Source: Paenibacillus oralis
Lineage (GTDB): Bacteria > Bacillota > Bacilli > Paenibacillales > Paenibacillaceae
Direction of reading: 5' to 3'
Length of the DNA stretch: 64,000 nt
Assembly (NCBI RefSeq): GCF_003863965.1
Contig: NZ_RRCN01000002.1
Location: forward strand, 126,569-190,568
This document shows positions 51,461 through 60,545 of this stretch, in pieces; the first letter of the stretch is position 1; the number at the start of each line of letters is the position of its first letter. A model generated the notes under the pieces. The model had not been told where the DNA came from, did not search any database, and saw nothing but the letters and a program-made list of their open reading frames with translations. The position numbers and the translations under genes were made by a program.

Positions 51461-52042
51461 CTAATCTTTTTTTCGAAGAAAAGCAAGGCGCTTCTGCACG
51501 CCGCGCGTGGGTCGATTAAGGGCTTTGCCAATATCCTTTTGAAAGATTCCCTTAGCGGTTAATCTAAGCAGCTCACGGTCCTCCTCGGGGGTCCATATCT
51601 GCTGATGCCGAGTAGGAATTATTTCGCGATCTTTTTTTCTTTCAACATCGACCCATTCGGGTTCGGGTGGTAAGGCGTGCTTAGGTATTTTGGAAAAGTT
51701 TATACGATGTTTATTTCTTTCTGCCCACATCCAAAATCGTTCTGGCTTGATAAATAAATTTTGTTTTTTAAATTTGGTGATACGTCTTTTATAAGGTAGC
51801 CCATATTTATCTATCCACAACAATACGGTGTGCGAATCGACATTTAACAAGGAAGCCAGAGAATATGCTGTGACATCATCCGTGGAATTTCTTGTACTGA
51901 TTCCAAGCTTTTCAAGCTTTCTTTCAATTCCCCCTTCATTGCGACCAAGCTTGGTGGCGATAACCGGTATGGTATAAAATCCTACCATCTCTTTTAATCG
52001 GTTTTCTTCGGGAGTCTTCCATTTTTGAAATTTGTTTTGCAT
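51461..52042 (-). CDS. DNA-binding protein with Myb/SANT-like segments
   Basis: 193 residues. The N-terminal KWKTPEENRLKEMV and C-terminal IWTPEEDRELLRLTAKG parts resemble SANT/Myb helices (W-T-x-E-E-D). The middle (AYSLASLLNVDSHTVLLWID) resembles a MerR-type helix-turn-helix. A regulator of unknown target. Confidence 0.6.
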   Translation of the reverse strand: MQNKFQKWKTPEENRLKEMVGFYTIPVIATKLGRNEGGIERKLEKLGISTRNSTDDVTAYSLASLLNVDSHTVLLWIDKYGLPYKRRITKFKKQNLFIKPERFWMWAERNKHRINFSKIPKHALPPEPEWVDVERKKDREIIPTRHQQIWTPEEDRELLRLTAKGIFQKDIGKALNRPTRGVQKRLAFLRKKD

Positions 52043-52138
52043 TTAATCCTCCGCCTGGTATGTTCTTACTATTTCTATATTATATCGAGTAAAGGGGAGG
52101 TTGCCCTTTTCGGTTAGAGTAAAGTAAAGAAATAATAC

Positions 52139-52163
52139 AGCCTCTCATAATGGGAGAGGCTGT
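52139..52163. terminator. Hairpin terminator
   Basis: CAGCCTCTC pairs with GAGAGGCTG; T-rich sequence lies on both sides, so either strand could be terminated. It is about 160 bases after the minus-strand gene that ends at 52324; nothing else is seen in that gap. Confidence 0.6.
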
Positions 52164-52323
52164 TCTTAGTTTGATGAAATAAAAAGTTTTGTTGAAGCTT
52201 ACCGCGCAAGAATATGTACTTATACTTAACTTAAAGTAATCGCATTCTTAGGAAGGAGCTGCTAACCTTTCTTATTCACGGTTTGCTGCACATATGATGT
52301 TAAATTGGATATAAATTTGGGAT

Positions 52324-53031
52324 CTAGATAATCGAAGGATAAAATCGTTTTCGAAACTGCTTCATAGACAATACTTTTACATTCTGTGAAATAGGGACAC
52401 TTTCTTGTTCCGAGTTTGTCAGCATAAAGGTTTCACCGTCATATTTAATATAGTTTCCGTTGTTATCCTTAAGATCTCCCTCAAAAATATATTTTAACAT
52501 CCATTTAAAATCATCTTTCTGCATAGGAGTTAAATACGACATTGTTTTTGAATAATCTGGAGAGGAATAAACATCGCTTGCTTCATAAAGCATATCACGA
52601 ACAGCTTCTGGCACACTTAAGTATATACAAAAAATATTATCTGAAAAGTCTTTATCAGAAATAGTCAACCCTAACTTCATTTTTATAAAAAGTATCTTTG
52701 ATTTTAGTACGATACTATCAACTTTAATGTGCTTCTTACAAAACTCTCTGAATTCTTCCACATCTTTCGGAAAAGGATCTGGACTCCTTAATGCTTTAAG
52801 TCTTGCTTCACGCTTCCGTTCCTCAGAAATTTGATCTATTACTTCAAGATGTGACTTCATTATAGAACTTTTGTTATTGATATATATGGTGAATTTCAAT
52901 AAGAAGACATTGAATACAGATAGGGCCACAAAAATAACTTTTAATATATCCGATTCTACATGTATAGCTGAGAAAATACACAGAACAGCAGCCAATAGTT
53001 GAATACAAATTCTTCCTACAAAACTAAACAT
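52324..53031 (-). CDS. Membrane protein of unknown function
   Basis: 235 residues with two hydrophobic segments at the N-terminus (ICIQLLAAVLCIFSAIHV and VIFVALSVFNVFLLKFTIYI) and then a ~170-residue soluble part rich in Lys and Asp. Not recognised. Confidence 0.55.
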   Translation of the reverse strand: MFSFVGRICIQLLAAVLCIFSAIHVESDILKVIFVALSVFNVFLLKFTIYINNKSSIMKSHLEVIDQISEERKREARLKALRSPDPFPKDVEEFREFCKKHIKVDSIVLKSKILFIKMKLGLTISDKDFSDNIFCIYLSVPEAVRDMLYEASDVYSSPDYSKTMSYLTPMQKDDFKWMLKYIFEGDLKDNNGNYIKYDGETFMLTNSEQESVPISQNVKVLSMKQFRKRFYPSII

Positions 53032-53195
53032 TGTTCTACTCCTTTAGTGTGTTAATCTGAGCACTTATTATCATATCAAATTAACTAGTAGAATTGCACC
53101 GAATTAAACAGATTACTTTTGCCCCTCACTCATTTATCGGCTGAATCTATTTATAATATAATACGAAGATTCCTGAAAAAGTTATCAATAAACTG

Positions 53196-53292
53196 AATAC
53201 AAAAGTATTGAATAAAATGAATACTTTTCTTCCTATTAACCATAATACTTTTGTATTATCATAAATAATATATTTGTGCGTATAAAAGTATT
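53196..53292 (+). repeat. AT-rich repeats with core AATACTTTT
   Basis: Two palindromes, AATACAAAAGTATT (53196-53209) and AATACTTTTGTATT (53244-53257), plus single half-sites at 53220-53228 and 53284-53292. They lie ~180 bases ahead of the DnaB/DnaD-like gene in an AT-rich stretch. They may be operators or replication iterons. The whole gap 53032-53471 holds no gene. Confidence 0.55.
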
Positions 53293-53471
53293 TAGTTTTC
53301 TTAATCTGGAGATCACCATGTCCTTATTCCAAAATAAAGAGAGTAGAATGGAGATGGCATCTCGAGTTTACATATTTATTATTATGTAAACCTAACGATT
53401 TTCAATGTACAATTGGAAGAGTTCTGATAAACTGATGGGAGTAATTAGTTTTCTCAAGGGAATGAATAGTC

Positions 53472-54182
53472 GTGGATGAAAAGGCGTTTCTAATCGATAT
53501 TTATAATAGATTTCCAAAATATTCTTCGAATCGGTCCTTTCTTGAACGAATGATGCTGGATGCCCGCAGTGAACCTGGAATACTTCTTAATTGTGCCGTA
53601 AAGTTCGGTTTGTCTTTCAGTGATATGAGTTCAATTTTGGATGAAGAAGGAGTTTTCACGGAAGATGGGAATCTCAACGAGACTCGGCTTATTGAATTAG
53701 CAGCATCATTCTCTAAGTGGCGAAGAAAACGCGAGGAATTCGCAAAGAGGCACTACCATCAAGCCATGAATCGTGGTGATTCGACGGAAAGAAGAAGGTC
53801 GATAATAAAGATTTCAGAAGTTCCAAAGATATTGGTAGGAAAGATGGATGTTAATTCTTATATTGAGTTGTTAGGTAAGCCCTACGAACAGATACTTGAA
53901 GTTCTTGTTCCAGAACAATCAATGGTTAGTGGCTATACAAAACTTTTTGATAAATTTACGATTAACTACCGCGTCCCGGACGATGTTATCACGGCAATGA
54001 TCCATTTTATGCTAAGTGAACAAAGAAGATGGTCATATGCATATTTCGAAGCACTAGCCACAGATTTGTTATTGCATCGTATTGAAAAATTTGAGGCAGC
54101 TCTTCAACATTTTCATACCCGAGTTAACAGGTACACCGATCAGATTCATGTTAATGGGAATAATAAACGTTACCCCAAATGA
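53472..54182 (+). CDS. Protein with a DnaB/DnaD-like replication domain
   Basis: 236 residues from a GTG. The C-terminal half (LGKPYEQILEVLV, RVPDDVITAMIHFMLSEQRRW, SYAYFEALATDLLLHRIEKFEAAL) follows the DnaB_2 pattern of Gram-positive replication initiation and helicase-loading proteins. With the repeats upstream it may be part of a replication or partition region. Family match is by pattern only. Confidence 0.55.
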   Translation: MDEKAFLIDIYNRFPKYSSNRSFLERMMLDARSEPGILLNCAVKFGLSFSDMSSILDEEGVFTEDGNLNETRLIELAASFSKWRRKREEFAKRHYHQAMNRGDSTERRRSIIKISEVPKILVGKMDVNSYIELLGKPYEQILEVLVPEQSMVSGYTKLFDKFTINYRVPDDVITAMIHFMLSEQRRWSYAYFEALATDLLLHRIEKFEAALQHFHTRVNRYTDQIHVNGNNKRYPK

Positions 54183-54241
54183 GAAATGCTCAATATTTTA
54201 GCCGTCTAACATCAGTAGGCGGCCTTGTTGGATTTATTATT

Positions 54242-54559
54242 TTAAATGCTTCTGTTTCGATTTGATCGGAATCGTCTATTGGGTTGATTCCTTCTCCTGA
54301 TTTTTATATTTCCATATCGATGAAACATATACGAAAAAAGCACAGCTCCTAAAATATTGATACCTATTCGCATAAATAATCCTCCTATTATAACCGCACA
54401 AATAATCAATATCAAAGACCCAATACCAATAAGAGCTTTTAATCTTTTAAATTTAAAAACCTCATATTTTATCATTAAAATTATAAGAGCGAAAGTTAAT
54501 ACCAAACCCATCAGAAACATGACCAGTTCCTCAAAGTCCCCCAAATTCAGCCCGTTCAA
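54242..54559 (-). CDS. Small polytopic membrane protein
   Basis: 105 residues; three hydrophobic segments (FLMGLVLTFALIILMI, LIGIGSLILIICAVIIGGLF, INILGAVLFSYMF) and a very basic C-terminus rich in Arg and Asn. Not recognised; convergent to the DnaB/DnaD-like gene. Confidence 0.5.
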   Translation of the reverse strand: MNGLNLGDFEELVMFLMGLVLTFALIILMIKYEVFKFKRLKALIGIGSLILIICAVIIGGLFMRIGINILGAVLFSYMFHRYGNIKIRRRNQPNRRFRSNRNRSI

Positions 54560-54574
54560 TAATACTTATACTAC

Positions 54575-54832
54575 CTATGGTTTTAAGGATGCACGTAATG
54601 AATAATTCATTTTCATAAATTCTCGTTGGCTAATAACCTTTTTAACCTGATTTTTAAGAGATATCTTAAGTAACTCACTTTCCTTATCACTATCCTTTTT
54701 AAATACTTCATCAATTAAATGAAGATGGTTATTGAGTTGTATGATAGACATATCCCAGTACAAGCGTTCCAGTATATCGTCAATTTCAATTGCATCGCCC
54801 TTTCGATCTTGGGGTTCAAGCTTAATTTTCAT
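54575..54832 (-). CDS. Small hypothetical protein
   Basis: 85 residues, mostly helical (LERLYWDMSIIQLNNHLHLID, SLKNQVKKVISQREFMKMN). It lies 15 bases before the membrane protein on the same strand. Not recognised. The stretch from 54840 to 55200 holds only a possible 29-codon minus-strand frame with no good ribosome binding site. Confidence 0.45.
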   Translation of the reverse strand: MKIKLEPQDRKGDAIEIDDILERLYWDMSIIQLNNHLHLIDEVFKKDSDKESELLKISLKNQVKKVISQREFMKMNYSLRASLKP

Positions 54833-55201
54833 TCTAATGTCTACCTTTCAGTGATTGATTTAAATGATACTTTATTTGGATAAGTAGTTTTTCCTTTTGT
54901 TCAGGTGAATTGTTGCTGTTCATGCGATTTCGATTTCCCTTTTTTCAAGCGCACAAATTATATCATCTAAGATAATTGTATCAGTCTTTAGTGGTTTACC
55001 TCTAAGAGTCTTTATCTTCCTAATTGCTATTTTATCTTATCTTAGAGATCTTGGCGAAACAAATAGTGGCATATTTGAATTTTAGATACCGGTAAGAAAA
55101 CCGATTCAAAAACCGTCACCAGAGTCATAATCTCACACTCCAACCATTCTCCGCTCACTTTTGTTCAATGGATATTTTTAAACATTTACAAGAACATATG
55201 T

Positions 55202-55262
55202 GCTATAATAAGTACGCAAAAGACGGATTTTGCGTACTTTCGATTCTAAGCGATTTCTCATG
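55202..55262 (+). promoter_or_regulatory. Promoter with a perfect hairpin at the transcript start
   Basis: TATAAT (in TGCTATAATAAG) is followed at once by AGTACGCAAAA, a GACGG loop and TTTTGCGTACT, an 11-bp perfect stem near the RNA 5' end, then CGATTCTAAGCG. It precedes the 58-residue gene. The hairpin could protect the mRNA end or be an operator. Confidence 0.5.
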
Positions 55263-55284
55263 CTAATTTAAGGGGGGTATATCG

Positions 55285-55461
55285 ATGTATTCCAATTTAA
55301 AGGAGCTCCCAGATGGAGTAATTGAAATCAAAGCTGATCTCTATGACGTAATAAATGATGTAGCTAAAAAAGCAGGAAATATAGAGGATGCAGCGAATCG
55401 CTTACTCCAGGTATATATTCAAGATGGCATTCTATATATTCAGTTGAAAAAGGAGAGTTGA
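55285..55461 (+). CDS. Small protein, 58 residues
   Basis: ATG behind AAGGGGGG. Sequence LPDGVIEIKADLYDVINDVAK and AANRLLQVYIQDGILYIQL; one small alpha/beta unit, not recognised. An in-phase short frame (23 codons, MKSSTGYFEK...) starts right after its stop. Confidence 0.55.
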   Translation: MYSNLKELPDGVIEIKADLYDVINDVAKKAGNIEDAANRLLQVYIQDGILYIQLKKES

Positions 55462-55785
55462 ATGAAATCGAGTACAGGGTATTTTGAAAAGAATAAAGCA
55501 GAACTCACAGAAATGCGCAAGTTAGATCTTTAAGACCTTAAGTTAATGAGGTTAGCTGTAGAGGTAGATCACTTCAATAAACAAGTTAGTGAGAATGCGT
55601 CTGCTCTTTTGTGATTTTGGGTGCGTTCAATATTTAGTTTGTTTGGTCGTTCGGTATGAGGATGATTCGTGCCATTCAGCTCATATAGCTAACCCGATAC
55701 GTTTGTCGATATAGTTTGGAGACAATTATAGCCGAAAAAGTGGTTTGGACTTGATAGAACTTTTTCAAATGGAGTGTGGCGACCG

Positions 55786-56166
55786 ATGGAAAAGGGGTTA
55801 ATCGTTCGTGACCCTTGGATTGAAATGCTACTCTCTGGGTTCAAAACTTGGGAGATTCGAAGTAAACCGACTTCGATCAGGGGGAAAATTGGTCTTATTA
55901 AAAGTGGGACTAAGAAAATATTTGGGGAAATCAACATTATTGATTGCGTAGAAATTCCGGTGACAGATTTTAACCGCTACTTTGAGTTTCATCATGTACA
56001 GGATATTTCGAGTTTTGGCTATTCAAAGATTTTTGCTTGGGTGATGCAGAACCCAATACGGTATGCAGAACCAAAACCATATATACATCGGCCGGGTTGT
56101 GTGGTCTGGGTCAACTTTAAAGATAATCGTGGACAATCTGAAGGTGATACAAAACATGTTTCGTAG
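55786..56166 (+). CDS. ASCH/PUA-like domain protein
   Basis: About 126 residues; a GTG four codons earlier is possible. LIVRDPWIEMLLSGFKTWEIRSKPT and GKIGLIKSGTKKIFGEINI follow the ASCH pattern, which is thought to bind RNA or modified bases. HRPGCVVWVN near the end also fits. The bases from 56167 to 56486 carry only short broken frames. Confidence 0.65.
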   Translation: MEKGLIVRDPWIEMLLSGFKTWEIRSKPTSIRGKIGLIKSGTKKIFGEINIIDCVEIPVTDFNRYFEFHHVQDISSFGYSKIFAWVMQNPIRYAEPKPYIHRPGCVVWVNFKDNRGQSEGDTKHVS

Positions 56167-56486
56167 TATCTTCAAAAAAGAAGGAACGGCAAGTTTCAAA
56201 AATACATGCCTTTAAGGAACCTGGATTAAACCCCTTTGAGGATTTGGATTTGAATGAGCATGAAGGATAAAGGGCACATACACACCTCACGTTACTCAGT
56301 TTTTCAAGATAAGATCCCAAGCAACTCAGTTCCAGTAGCCTCCTTTTTTTACTGTCATTAAGAAATTTGAATTCTATTATGTGAATCTAGAATTGGGAAA
56401 GAGAGGTTTATTCTTAAAGAAGGTTGAGCCTGACGAAGCGAGAAAAATTTGCTGTTACATACAAATGAATGAAAGAGTGATACTCC

Positions 56487-56834
56487 TTGAAAAAAGAAGA
56501 TATTAGGATTGGGCTGTACTTCAATAAATCGTCTCACTCTTTTAGAGAAGTCATTTCATATTCGGAGTATTACGATAATGTGGAGTGGAGACGGCCTAAT
56601 GGGATGAGTACTCGACTATGTAAAAAATGCTCCTTCGCTGCATGGGCAGATTATCATGTGCTTTTCCTTGTTTCTTGACTGAAGGATTTAACTGTCGGGA
56701 AAACAACAATTTTAATTGAGGGAAAATTATATCCCGTAATTGCAGAAAACACGATGGGCATAACCTTGATTGATGTGGAAGGGAATGAGCAGGGTATTCA
56801 ACTCGCTGGCAGCCAGTATGTGTCTAAGATGTAA
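56487..56834 (+). pseudogene. Small gene with an in-frame stop
   Basis: TTG start; MKKEDIRIGLYFNKSSHSFRE matches the N-terminal segment of the proteins at 36975-37403 and 37541-37990. The frame meets TGA at 56676-56678 and then stays open for 51 codons (LTVGKTTILIEGKLYPVIAEN...) to a TAA. It is either one gene broken by a stop or two adjacent small genes. Confidence 0.45.
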
Positions 56835-56906
56835 GGTTATTTTTCAGCGGCTTAACATATAAAGGATTACGAAAATATCATGACTGCTAGGGAACTTCTA
56901 AGACAT

Positions 56907-57113
56907 TCAGCAGGATTGATCTTGAAAAAACTGTTCAAGATTATATAGAGTTTCGGGGAGTAAGTACAAACATCCTTCGAACATCTGATCCTCTGTTTCA
57001 AGAGTCCCATGCTGAATCCTAATGTGATAAGAGGAAACCAATTCTGCTTGACATTCCTGTGTCTGACCTTTCATTCGCTTTTTCTCTTCAAGTATTGCAG
57101 GTTTAATGTTCAC
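56907..57113 (-). CDS. Small hypothetical protein
   Basis: 68 residues from a GTG behind AGAGG on the minus strand. Soluble, acidic at the end (LYNLEQFFQDQ). Weakly supported by its ribosome binding site; a forward frame overlaps it without one. Confidence 0.35.
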   Translation of the reverse strand: MNIKPAILEEKKRMKGQTQECQAELVSSYHIRIQHGTLETEDQMFEGCLYLLPETLYNLEQFFQDQSC

Positions 57114-57292
57114 TTTAAAACCTCTTCGATTTCAACTTCGATAGCTTTATATCACAACATAATTGTCCCGTTCAACCAGGTGTGCCTGAAGCGTAGCGCG
57201 TACGAATATTACCATCACGATGATTTATACTGTGCCGGGCGTGGAAGATCTGGAGGATGCAGCGATCAGCTGGACGTGAAGGGAGAATAATA

Positions 57293-57667
57293 GTGAGTTT
57301 AAAATATTTAAAAACAAGATTCATCATATTTCTTACTACATTTGTCTTTATAGGTATTCTATTTAGTTTGCAGGGTTACCTAGATAATCAGCGTGGATCG
57401 ATTTTTCTTGGAAAATATATTCCTACATCAAAAAATGACCCGCTAATTTTCTATGATACAAAAGTCTTGCGCGCCTCAGGGATACATAATGCACAGAAAA
57501 TATTTGCTCAGAAAGTATTTGAAAACAAAATAAAGATTGTAATTGTAGATGAAGTTGGTCAGAAAGTGGATGAGGAGAGTATACATCCAGGAGATAAGGT
57601 TACATCAAAACTAATAGTAGATGACACTCGTAAGGTAATAGGTATCAAATTTATTTTAATGAATTAA
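57293..57667 (+). CDS. Small membrane-anchored protein (array unit 1)
   Basis: 124 residues from a GTG behind AAGGGAGAA. One N-terminal membrane segment (FIIFLTTFVFIGILFSL) and an extracellular domain of ~95 residues (GKYIPTSKNDPLIFYDTKVL). Not recognised. It lies between the first and second array repeats. Confidence 0.55.
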   Translation: MSLKYLKTRFIIFLTTFVFIGILFSLQGYLDNQRGSIFLGKYIPTSKNDPLIFYDTKVLRASGIHNAQKIFAQKVFENKIKIVIVDEVGQKVDEESIHPGDKVTSKLIVDDTRKVIGIKFILMN

Positions 57668-57751
57668 GCTTGGCGTGGAGGATCTGGAGGCTGCGGTGGA
57701 GTAGATCAGCTGGACGTAATGATACACAAAATAAACAGGGTGGTATTGGTT

Positions 57752-58030
57752 ATGGGGAGAACTATATTATTTAACGATGAAATCTTGGGTCAAAAAAAAC
57801 ATGTCTTTCACGTTTTTAATCAACATACGAGTCTATTGATTACTTCGATGTTCAATGATCAGGAATATGTTCTTTCTCTTGCAAAAAAATATCTGGTCAG
57901 AGAGTGTGAAGCAACCCCTGAAGAACTTGAAAATTTAAACTGCGAGTATCACCATTTTTTCGAACGTGAATCTATCATGAATCTGGATTATCTGAATAAT
58001 ATTCGGAGTTTCAAATGCAATAATTGCTAA
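57752..58030 (+). CDS. Small hypothetical protein (array unit 2)
   Basis: 92 residues; the ATG behind AGGGTGG is preferred over one 33 bases earlier. FNDEILGQKKHVFHVFNQH and a C-terminal FKCNNC are visible. Not recognised. Confidence 0.5.
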   Translation: MGRTILFNDEILGQKKHVFHVFNQHTSLLITSMFNDQEYVLSLAKKYLVRECEATPEELENLNCEYHHFFERESIMNLDYLNNIRSFKCNNC

Positions 58031-58219
58031 ACGTTTCTACTCCGGGTGCCTAGGCTCTGGAGGATGCGATGGAAGCGATCAACTGGGCATAATGCAAAGG
58101 AGTGCAACAACTATGGCTAAATCTGTTACATGGACCAGGCGAGAAAGCCCATGGATTTATTCGTTGGGATGAATCGCTTAAGATGTGTATAGTTCATTAA
58201 TGTATTTGGAGATGAAATC

Positions 58220-59272
58220 ATGCAGATCACTATTCAACTAAAGTTGCAGCTCACAAAGGAGCAAACTCAGTGGTTAAAAGAAACTAGCAAAGAGTATATT
58301 CGCTTGGTGAATCAAGTAGTTGCCGATTGGGTGGGAGGAAGCCAAGTGAAACATAGTAGCCGTACTGTATCAGCTGCCCTTCCTAGCGCTGTAAAGAATC
58401 AAGCTCTTCAAAACGCCAAAAGCGTATACCGGAAGATTATTAAAACAAACATCCCGACTATTCTCCGGAAGCCAGTATGTATTTGGAACAATCAGAATTG
58501 GAAGCTCAAGGACGGAGTGATCAGCTTTCCTTTATGGATTGAGGGGAAAAGCAAAAGGGTTGCTGTGCCGGTTAAAATCACCGAATACCAGGAAAAAAAA
58601 CTCATTGGAAAGACAGGCACGCTCCGGATCACGGAGAAGTCACGAAAATGGATTGCCCAAATTGCGGTAAGTGGATTGGAAACAGGCTTATCCGGAACAG
58701 GTGTCATGGGCATTGATCTCGGGCTTAAGGTTCCAGCGGTTGCGGTAACGGATACCGGGAAGACGAAATTCTTTGGAAATGGACGGCAAAACAAGTATAT
58801 GAAGCGGAAGAACCGCAGCAAACGCCGTAAACTCGGTAAATTAAAAAAGCTCTCAGCGATCCGGAAACTCAATAACAAAGAGCAGCGCTGGATGAAGGAT
58901 CAGGATCACAAGGTAAGTAGGCAGATTATTAATATGGCCATACAAGAGAAGGTTGGTGTGATCCGACTTGAAAAATTATCTGGCATCCGGCAGACGGCAA
59001 GAACAAGCCGTAAAAACGAAAAGAATCTGCATAGCTGGTCATTTTATCGACTTTCACAGTTTTTGGAGTATAAGGCCGCATTAGCGGGCATCCGGATCGA
59101 GTATGTTGATCCAAAATATACAAGCCAAAAGTGCCCCAAATGCGGAAGCTTGAACAAAGTCAAGGACCGGGATTACCAATGTGGATGTGGGTACCATACT
59201 CACAGGGACCGACTCGGCGCGCTTAATATCATGCACGCGCCTGTGGCAGATGGTAACAGTCTGTCAGCATAG
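58220..59272 (+). CDS. tnpB: TnpB RNA-guided nuclease (IS605 OrfB family)
   Basis: 350 residues. The RuvC-like catalytic residues are present: Asp in GIDLGLK, Glu in IRLEKLSGI, Asp in THRDRLGALNI. A zinc finger lies between the last two (CPKCG...CGCGYH). TnpB enzymes use an RNA from the element's right end to cut the matching donor site, favouring retention of the element. It is short for the family but apparently complete. Confidence 0.92.
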   Translation: MQITIQLKLQLTKEQTQWLKETSKEYIRLVNQVVADWVGGSQVKHSSRTVSAALPSAVKNQALQNAKSVYRKIIKTNIPTILRKPVCIWNNQNWKLKDGVISFPLWIEGKSKRVAVPVKITEYQEKKLIGKTGTLRITEKSRKWIAQIAVSGLETGLSGTGVMGIDLGLKVPAVAVTDTGKTKFFGNGRQNKYMKRKNRSKRRKLGKLKKLSAIRKLNNKEQRWMKDQDHKVSRQIINMAIQEKVGVIRLEKLSGIRQTARTSRKNEKNLHSWSFYRLSQFLEYKAALAGIRIEYVDPKYTSQKCPKCGSLNKVKDRDYQCGCGYHTHRDRLGALNIMHAPVADGNSLSA

Positions 59273-59396
59273 GGAGCTAAATGCTCTGCCCTATGAGGCC
59301 CGATGGCACGGCCTTAACTTGCACGTCAGCGATACCAGAAATGGACTTCGCCTTTGGTAGCAAGAATCCCACGGCTTCAGCTGTGTGGAGTGTCAA
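59245..59396 (+). ncRNA. Putative omega RNA (right-end RNA) of the TnpB element
   Basis: It begins near the tnpB stop: GTCTGTCAG, a CATAGGG/CCCTATG hairpin, GGCC/GGCC around GATGGCAC, and ends at the element's right end. The next bases (TCGGTGGTTTTGTG...) would be the guide. The same stems, with compensating changes, are in the 289-bp derivative. Confidence 0.7.
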
Positions 59397-59673
59397 TCGG
59401 TGGTTTTGTGAAAAATGCAATAATGAGTATAAATCTGAACAGGAAGCCAGTAAATGCGAATCTAAACATTTCGATGTTTTAAAGATTCAAGAAGTTGCTT
59501 ATAGCAAAGGTAAGAAGTGTCCTATCAGAATTGCAGTCGATATCGCTATAAATGCCGATGATGTCAAAACTGTATATTATAACCTGGATGAATCAGTTGG
59601 ATGGGGAAGAGAATAAGCAGATGCAGTGGAGGCGATCAGTTGGACTTAGTTATGTGAGAAGGGATTGAAGTGA

Positions 59674-59871
59674 ATGCTTGAACCAGTGGAGTTGCAAGAT
59701 ATTCTGGAAACTTACAGTTTGCAAGCATGTCAGTAGTTATTGGAGTTCGTGAATAGTGAGAATTTCAATTACACTGAGCAACCAAAAGAGCTGCAAAAAT
59801 TCCATCAAGCTAAATTGTATAGATGTTTGGTAGAGCGTGTAGATAAGGGGGGCATCAACGTCATGTTTTAA
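59674..59871 (+). pseudogene. Small gene with an in-frame TAG (array unit 4)
   Basis: ATG after AGAAGGGA; MLEPVELQDILETYSLQACQ, then TAG, then 44 open codons (LLEFVNSENFNYTEQPKEL...) to TAA. Coding character continues past the stop, so it looks like a nonsense mutation. Confidence 0.5.
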
Positions 59872-59950
59872 ATCCCACCTGCTGAGTATTTGTATTCGGC
59901 GGTGAAAACGATCAACTGGGCGTGATTAAAAATGATTGGGAGCGTGTTTT

Positions 59951-60400
59951 ATGAGTAAAAAATCAAAGGAAACGAAATGGTTTGAAAATCAACAAGAAAT
60001 TCCGGGCATTGTGTCCCAATTAAAGAAACATTATTACGACTACAAGGGCCTTGCCGGAGTGTTCCAAGCGTACCCCTTCGAAGTTGATTATGACAAGCTA
60101 CTTGAAGTTTCGGAAGGGAATCAGCAACTAGTAGATGCAGTAAAAAAATATATTAATAAATGCTATTTCGATGAAGAAGGAAATTCAAAAGAATATGGTG
60201 GGTTTAAAAGAATTCATATTTCTCATTATCGGAAACGTGAAGAGATCGTCCCTGATCTACATGCTAAGGATTGGATTCATGTAGCTTTTGACCATGATTA
60301 TTCAGTCTATATGATTGCTGGGCCAATCGGCGACGATTATGTAATTGATGACTTCGCGATGAAAAAGTCATTCTTATACAGTATGTCTAAGATGCTGTAG
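59951..60400 (+). CDS. Hypothetical protein (array unit 5)
   Basis: 149 residues; ATG behind GGGAG. Soluble; KWFENQQEIPGIVSQLKKHYY and HYRKREEIVPDLHAKDWIHVAF are visible. Immunity-like size and position, but no family recognised. Confidence 0.55.
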   Translation: MSKKSKETKWFENQQEIPGIVSQLKKHYYDYKGLAGVFQAYPFEVDYDKLLEVSEGNQQLVDAVKKYINKCYFDEEGNSKEYGGFKRIHISHYRKREEIVPDLHAKDWIHVAFDHDYSVYMIAGPIGDDYVIDDFAMKKSFLYSMSKML

Positions 60401-60545
60401 TGAAAGGGCTGAGGCGGCCGTGGAAGCTATCAACTGAACGTAAATAAAAGGAGTGGGGTTCTTGTTCAAAAAATATAAACAAGATAACAAGATATTCGTG
60501 ATCGGAAGACACTTTGATCAGGGGGGGATAGTTTGAAGATACCCA

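Larger units (their letters stand above)
58130..59396 (+). mobile_element. IS200/IS605-family element (IS608 type) with TnpB only, 1267 bp
   Basis: Left boundary: directly after TTAC, starting ATGGACCAGGCGAG. Right boundary: ends GTGGAGTGTCAA, the TCAA end known for IS608. It has no TnpA, so it depends on another copy for transposition. The ends match the 289-bp derivative at 27283-27571. The host gene reads through in frame once it is removed. Confidence 0.9.
58113..59616 (+). pseudogene. Small zinc-ribbon-like gene split by an IS200/IS605-type element (array unit 3)
   Basis: Bases 58113-58129 plus 59397-59616 join in frame to a 78-residue protein: MAKSVT, then RWFCEKCNNEYKSEQEASKC. The split is exactly after TTAC, the target of IS608-type elements. 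The N-terminal Cys pairs suggest zinc binding. The gene is inactive while the element is present but could be restored by exact excision. Confidence 0.8.

Noticed and set aside
53196..53292. AT-rich repeats as a CRISPR array
   Set aside because: Repeats are only 9-14 bases, irregularly spaced and partly inverted, and no cas gene is present.
57009..57290. 93-codon plus-strand frame
   Set aside because: No ribosome binding site; it ends in the first array repeat in the wrong frame and overlaps a better supported minus-strand start.
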